Assembly (NCBI GenBank): GCA_002454425.1
Contig: DKIV01000043.1
Span: 80,204 to 144,203 of the forward strand
Source of the DNA: Sphingobacteriaceae bacterium UBA6709
Lineage (GTDB): Bacteria; Bacteroidota; Bacteroidia; Sphingobacteriales; Sphingobacteriaceae
DNA length: 64,000 nucleotides
Direction: 5' to 3'
The notes under the pieces were generated by a model. It made no database searches. It was not told the origin of the DNA and saw only the letters and a program-made list of their open reading frames with translations. Within the stretch, counting starts at the first letter, position 1. Each line of letters opens with the position of its first letter. This document shows, piece by piece, positions 62,168 to 64,000 of the stretch. Position numbers and translations under genes: made by a program.

Positions 62168-62964
62168 AGGTTGGTATACGTTAATCGTAGATAGTATGGG
62201 AATCCTTTAAAGGACCCCTGAGCTTTGAATTTTATAAGATTACTTTTTATCGAAGGTTTGATATAGATCATTCTATAAAACCTTGCGTTGCTAATTTAAT
62301 TAATCTAAGTGAAATTAGTATTAATTGTTTTAATTTTTCTTTTGGTTTGTTGGGAAAATTGAAATTTTAATAATCCCGGATGCCGGGCTTGAGATGTTGA
62401 TTTTTTTTTTCGCAAGGCACGCGACTTCTCGCCACGAGATTAAACTCATGTGCCTGAGCTTTCTATAGCTCGCTTTCATTTTACAGGGGCAGGCGAACAA
62501 ATACCTTCTCGCCCGGATCTTCTGGAATTCGACCGGGCCTCTATTCACGAAGCTTCATCTCGCGAGATAACACTCTTGATGATACCACGCTTCCCAACTT
62601 CGCCCATGTCTTAGCGTCGCGCGTCCGTTGATCTACAGGTCTTCGATTTTCAGAAGGGAAGAGCATGATTTACTACAACTGATCTTCCCCTTATCCATAA
62701 CGGGCGATGATCTGGACGATAAGCTTCGTAACGAACGGCTTGGGCCACCGCTACCTGACACATTGCGGTTCATTGATTCGCATACGTAGCTTGGCCGGCA
62801 TGCCGGAGCTTTTCGAGTAGGATGGGCAACAAAGACAAGATAATTGACGTTTTTAATCCGGAAGTATAAACTGCATCGAGGAAGCTTTGGGGATTTATCT
62901 TTCTTTGAAGCCCTTTTCCGCAGAACTGTCGCGCCTGCGACGGTTCATTCCCTGAACGTTTCCT
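62168..62964. other. 797-base gene-poor region upstream of gmd
   Basis: No gene is supported. The most extended minus-strand frame, 62330-62548, has no family match and starts in low-quality sequence. From about 62400 base composition turns GC-richer and dense in short inverted repeats, such as CTCGCGAG at about 62560 and CCGGCATGCCGG at 62795-62806. Two related strings, CTCGCCACGAGATTAAACTC and CTCGCGAGATAACACTC, lie about 140 bases apart. The region may be a decayed gene or an intergenic repeat element. Confidence 0.45.
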
Positions 62965-63228
62965 TTACTTTCGCTTAAGGATTTTCAGTTTTTGCAGTTG
63001 CTTAAGACATTTCAATCGGCGTTCCAGCGACTTTGCCCTAACAAAAGTCTTACGTCCGATTTTTTCTTTGGATAGGCTGCCTTCTTGTAAGTAACGATGG
63101 ATCGTTCTGACTGTTACTTCCAGGATCATCGACGCGTCTTCCAGCGAGAATGGTAGTTTTCCAATGATCTTACTTTGGATTTTTTCTTTTACAGCGCGTT
63201 GGTGCTGCTCTCTGATTTTTGTTTCCAT
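62965..63228 (-). CDS. small excisionase-type helix-turn-helix protein
   Basis: 87 residues. The core KLPFSLEDASMILEVTVRTIHRYLQEGSLSKEKIGRKTFVRAKSLERRL (about 24-72; here given in outline) matches MerR/excisionase-type HTH_17 domains, with a C-terminal Lys/Leu helix (KCLKQLQKLKILKRK). Similar small genes sit at mobile-element ends, but no integrase is present, and Bacteroidota also carry chromosomal versions. It lies in a gene-poor stretch with no operon partner. DNA-binding is likely, target unknown. Confidence 0.75.
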   Translation of the reverse strand: METKIREQHQRAVKEKIQSKIIGKLPFSLEDASMILEVTVRTIHRYLQEGSLSKEKIGRKTFVRAKSLERRLKCLKQLQKLKILKRK

Positions 63229-63439
63229 AAATCATTTGTTTGGGGAAATTTGAACAAATTAACAATTACTACTAATTCGAATTTTTATATGTGATAAGAC
63301 TTTTAATTATTGATTTTTGGTGAAATAGGTTGGGTTTGACTGTTACCTTGGCTATAGTTTTTCTCCTTTCTTTAATTGGTTTTTTTAAGTTTTTGTAATT
63401 CATGTTTATAATCGCCAAAACTACTGATCGTTGCGGCGG

Positions 63440-63461
63440 TAAAGGTTAAATAAAGGTTAAA
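63440..63461 (+). repeat. tandem duplication of TAAAGGTTAAA
   Basis: Two perfect adjacent copies of an 11-base unit in otherwise featureless DNA. Confidence 0.8.
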
Positions 63462-63491
63462 GTGCTAAGCTAAAGTCATATTTTTATTTTT

Positions 63492-63518
63492 GCAAATTTT
63501 TCTTGTATAAAAATTTGC
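63492..63518. terminator. AT-rich hairpin with flanking T-run
   Basis: GCAAATTTTT and AAAAATTTGC form a perfect ten-base stem, followed by a T-run on the plus strand. It is not adjacent to any supported gene, so its role is unclear. Confidence 0.45.
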
Positions 63519-64000
63519 TTTTTTCACTTTTGGGAATAATGAATCTTAACTTCGATTTTAGGATTTCGACCACTTTTTTTTGTTACTTAATTCATTAACA
63601 GTCTTTTGTAGCTGCTTTAGCTAAGGGGGAAAATAGTTTCTAAACCTTGTCTTTAACTTTTACTCCTGATTCCTCTTCCAACGAAAATTCTTGCTTTATG
63701 ATCAATTTTAATTCCTCTGGAACCTAGAAAAGCTCGTTAAGGCTCGTCAAAGTTATCTAACGCTTTTCAAAACTCTCCAATGATCTCAAACGCGCTCCAA
63801 TCCTGCTACTGGAGATCCTCTCTATCATTTTCGTTCCAAAACTTCCTCATTTTCAGCGGCTTCCCACTCCGGTTCTCCTCCTCGCGACTGCCGTCGCAGC
63901 ATCTCGCGACCACTGTAACCTATTGATCCTCTTGGTCTTGCGGTAGCTTTTTCGGCCCCCTGATCCTTTCCTCTCTCTGCTACCTACCAGTTTCGAGTCT

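Larger units (their letters stand above)
63229..64000. other. gene-poor right end of the window
   Basis: About 770 AT-rich bases with no supported gene. It contains a tandem TAAAGGTTAAA, a T-flanked hairpin at 63492-63518 and, from 63720 to 63800, a run of loosely repeated CTC-rich strings. A minus-strand frame open from the right edge to about 63858 is Arg/Ser-rich and not convincing as protein. Confidence 0.5.

Noticed and set aside
62330..62548. Minus-strand frame of 72 residues
   Set aside because: No recognisable domain, basic and Cys/Trp-scattered composition; lies in a palindrome-rich non-coding block.
63858..63999. Minus-strand frame open from the right edge
   Set aside because: Arg/Ser-rich with no family pattern; too short to judge and not supported.
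1..64000. CRISPR arrays, tRNA/rRNA genes, insertion sequences, replication origin
   Set aside because: No regularly spaced repeats, cloverleaf or rRNA sequence, transposase gene or DnaA-box cluster was recognised on reading either strand.

Overview
The window reads as chromosomal DNA of a Bacteroidota bacterium, most likely from the Sphingobacteriales (a Pedobacter-like lineage). This is inferred from the SusC/SusD pair, paired OmpH/Skp chaperones, GH92/GH125/GH29 enzymes, a Wzi/Wza/Wzc-type exopolysaccharide locus, and promoters that fit the Bacteroidota form TTTG-N19/20-TAnnTTTG. No rRNA, tRNA, CRISPR array or intact mobile element was recognised. Genus-level placement cannot be settled by reading alone. 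Layout: (1) 1-20 kb is mostly housekeeping and envelope genes: two OmpH/Skp proteins, an OmpA lipoprotein, a HipA-like kinase with an overlapping DUF3037 partner, an AsmA-like protein, lspA, a GH29 fucosidase, a Crp/Fnr regulator, a glycosyltransferase, an RRM protein with a long leader, a ClC channel, a double-ABC ATPase, a metallophosphoesterase, a YciI protein, a YdeI-like protein and a TrmH-family methyltransferase. A 53-residue lipoprotein at 14777-14938 is easy to miss. (2) 19.7-41.3 kb is a carbohydrate region: galK; a LacI-type regulator divergent from xylulokinase and xylose isomerase; a mannan/N-glycan module (GH125, a second LacI regulator, GH92, ROK kinase, GH92); a KUP potassium transporter; and a SusC/SusD pair. 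(3) 41.3-42.8 kb is a largely non-coding leader holding what looks like a folded RNA, then a small zinc-ribbon gene. (4) 42.8-54.9 kb is a tightly packed one-direction exopolysaccharide operon (WecG/TagA, Wza, Wzc, Wzx, Wzy, four glycosyltransferases, two acyltransferases), visibly AT-richer than its surroundings. It is followed by a beta-helix protein and another acyltransferase on the opposite strand, then ugd, wzi and gmd. (5) 62.2-64 kb is nearly gene-free apart from a small excisionase-type HTH gene. How the parts work together: GH92 and GH125 would trim alpha-mannosides in the periplasm and a ROK kinase would phosphorylate released hexose. The promoters of GH125 and of the ROK/GH92 unit share one near-identical palindrome between the -33 and -7 boxes, which points to common LacI control. 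XylB and XylA feed xylose to the pentose phosphate pathway, and twin AACGTT-centred sites lie in the divergent xyl promoter region. Gmd and Ugd would supply GDP-deoxyhexose and UDP-glucuronate to the exopolysaccharide locus, which has a NodZ-like fucosyltransferase. Strongest candidates for something new: the pseudoknotted RNA ahead of the exopolysaccharide genes, the operator-in-spacer promoter pair, and the HipA-like/DUF3037 gene pair.
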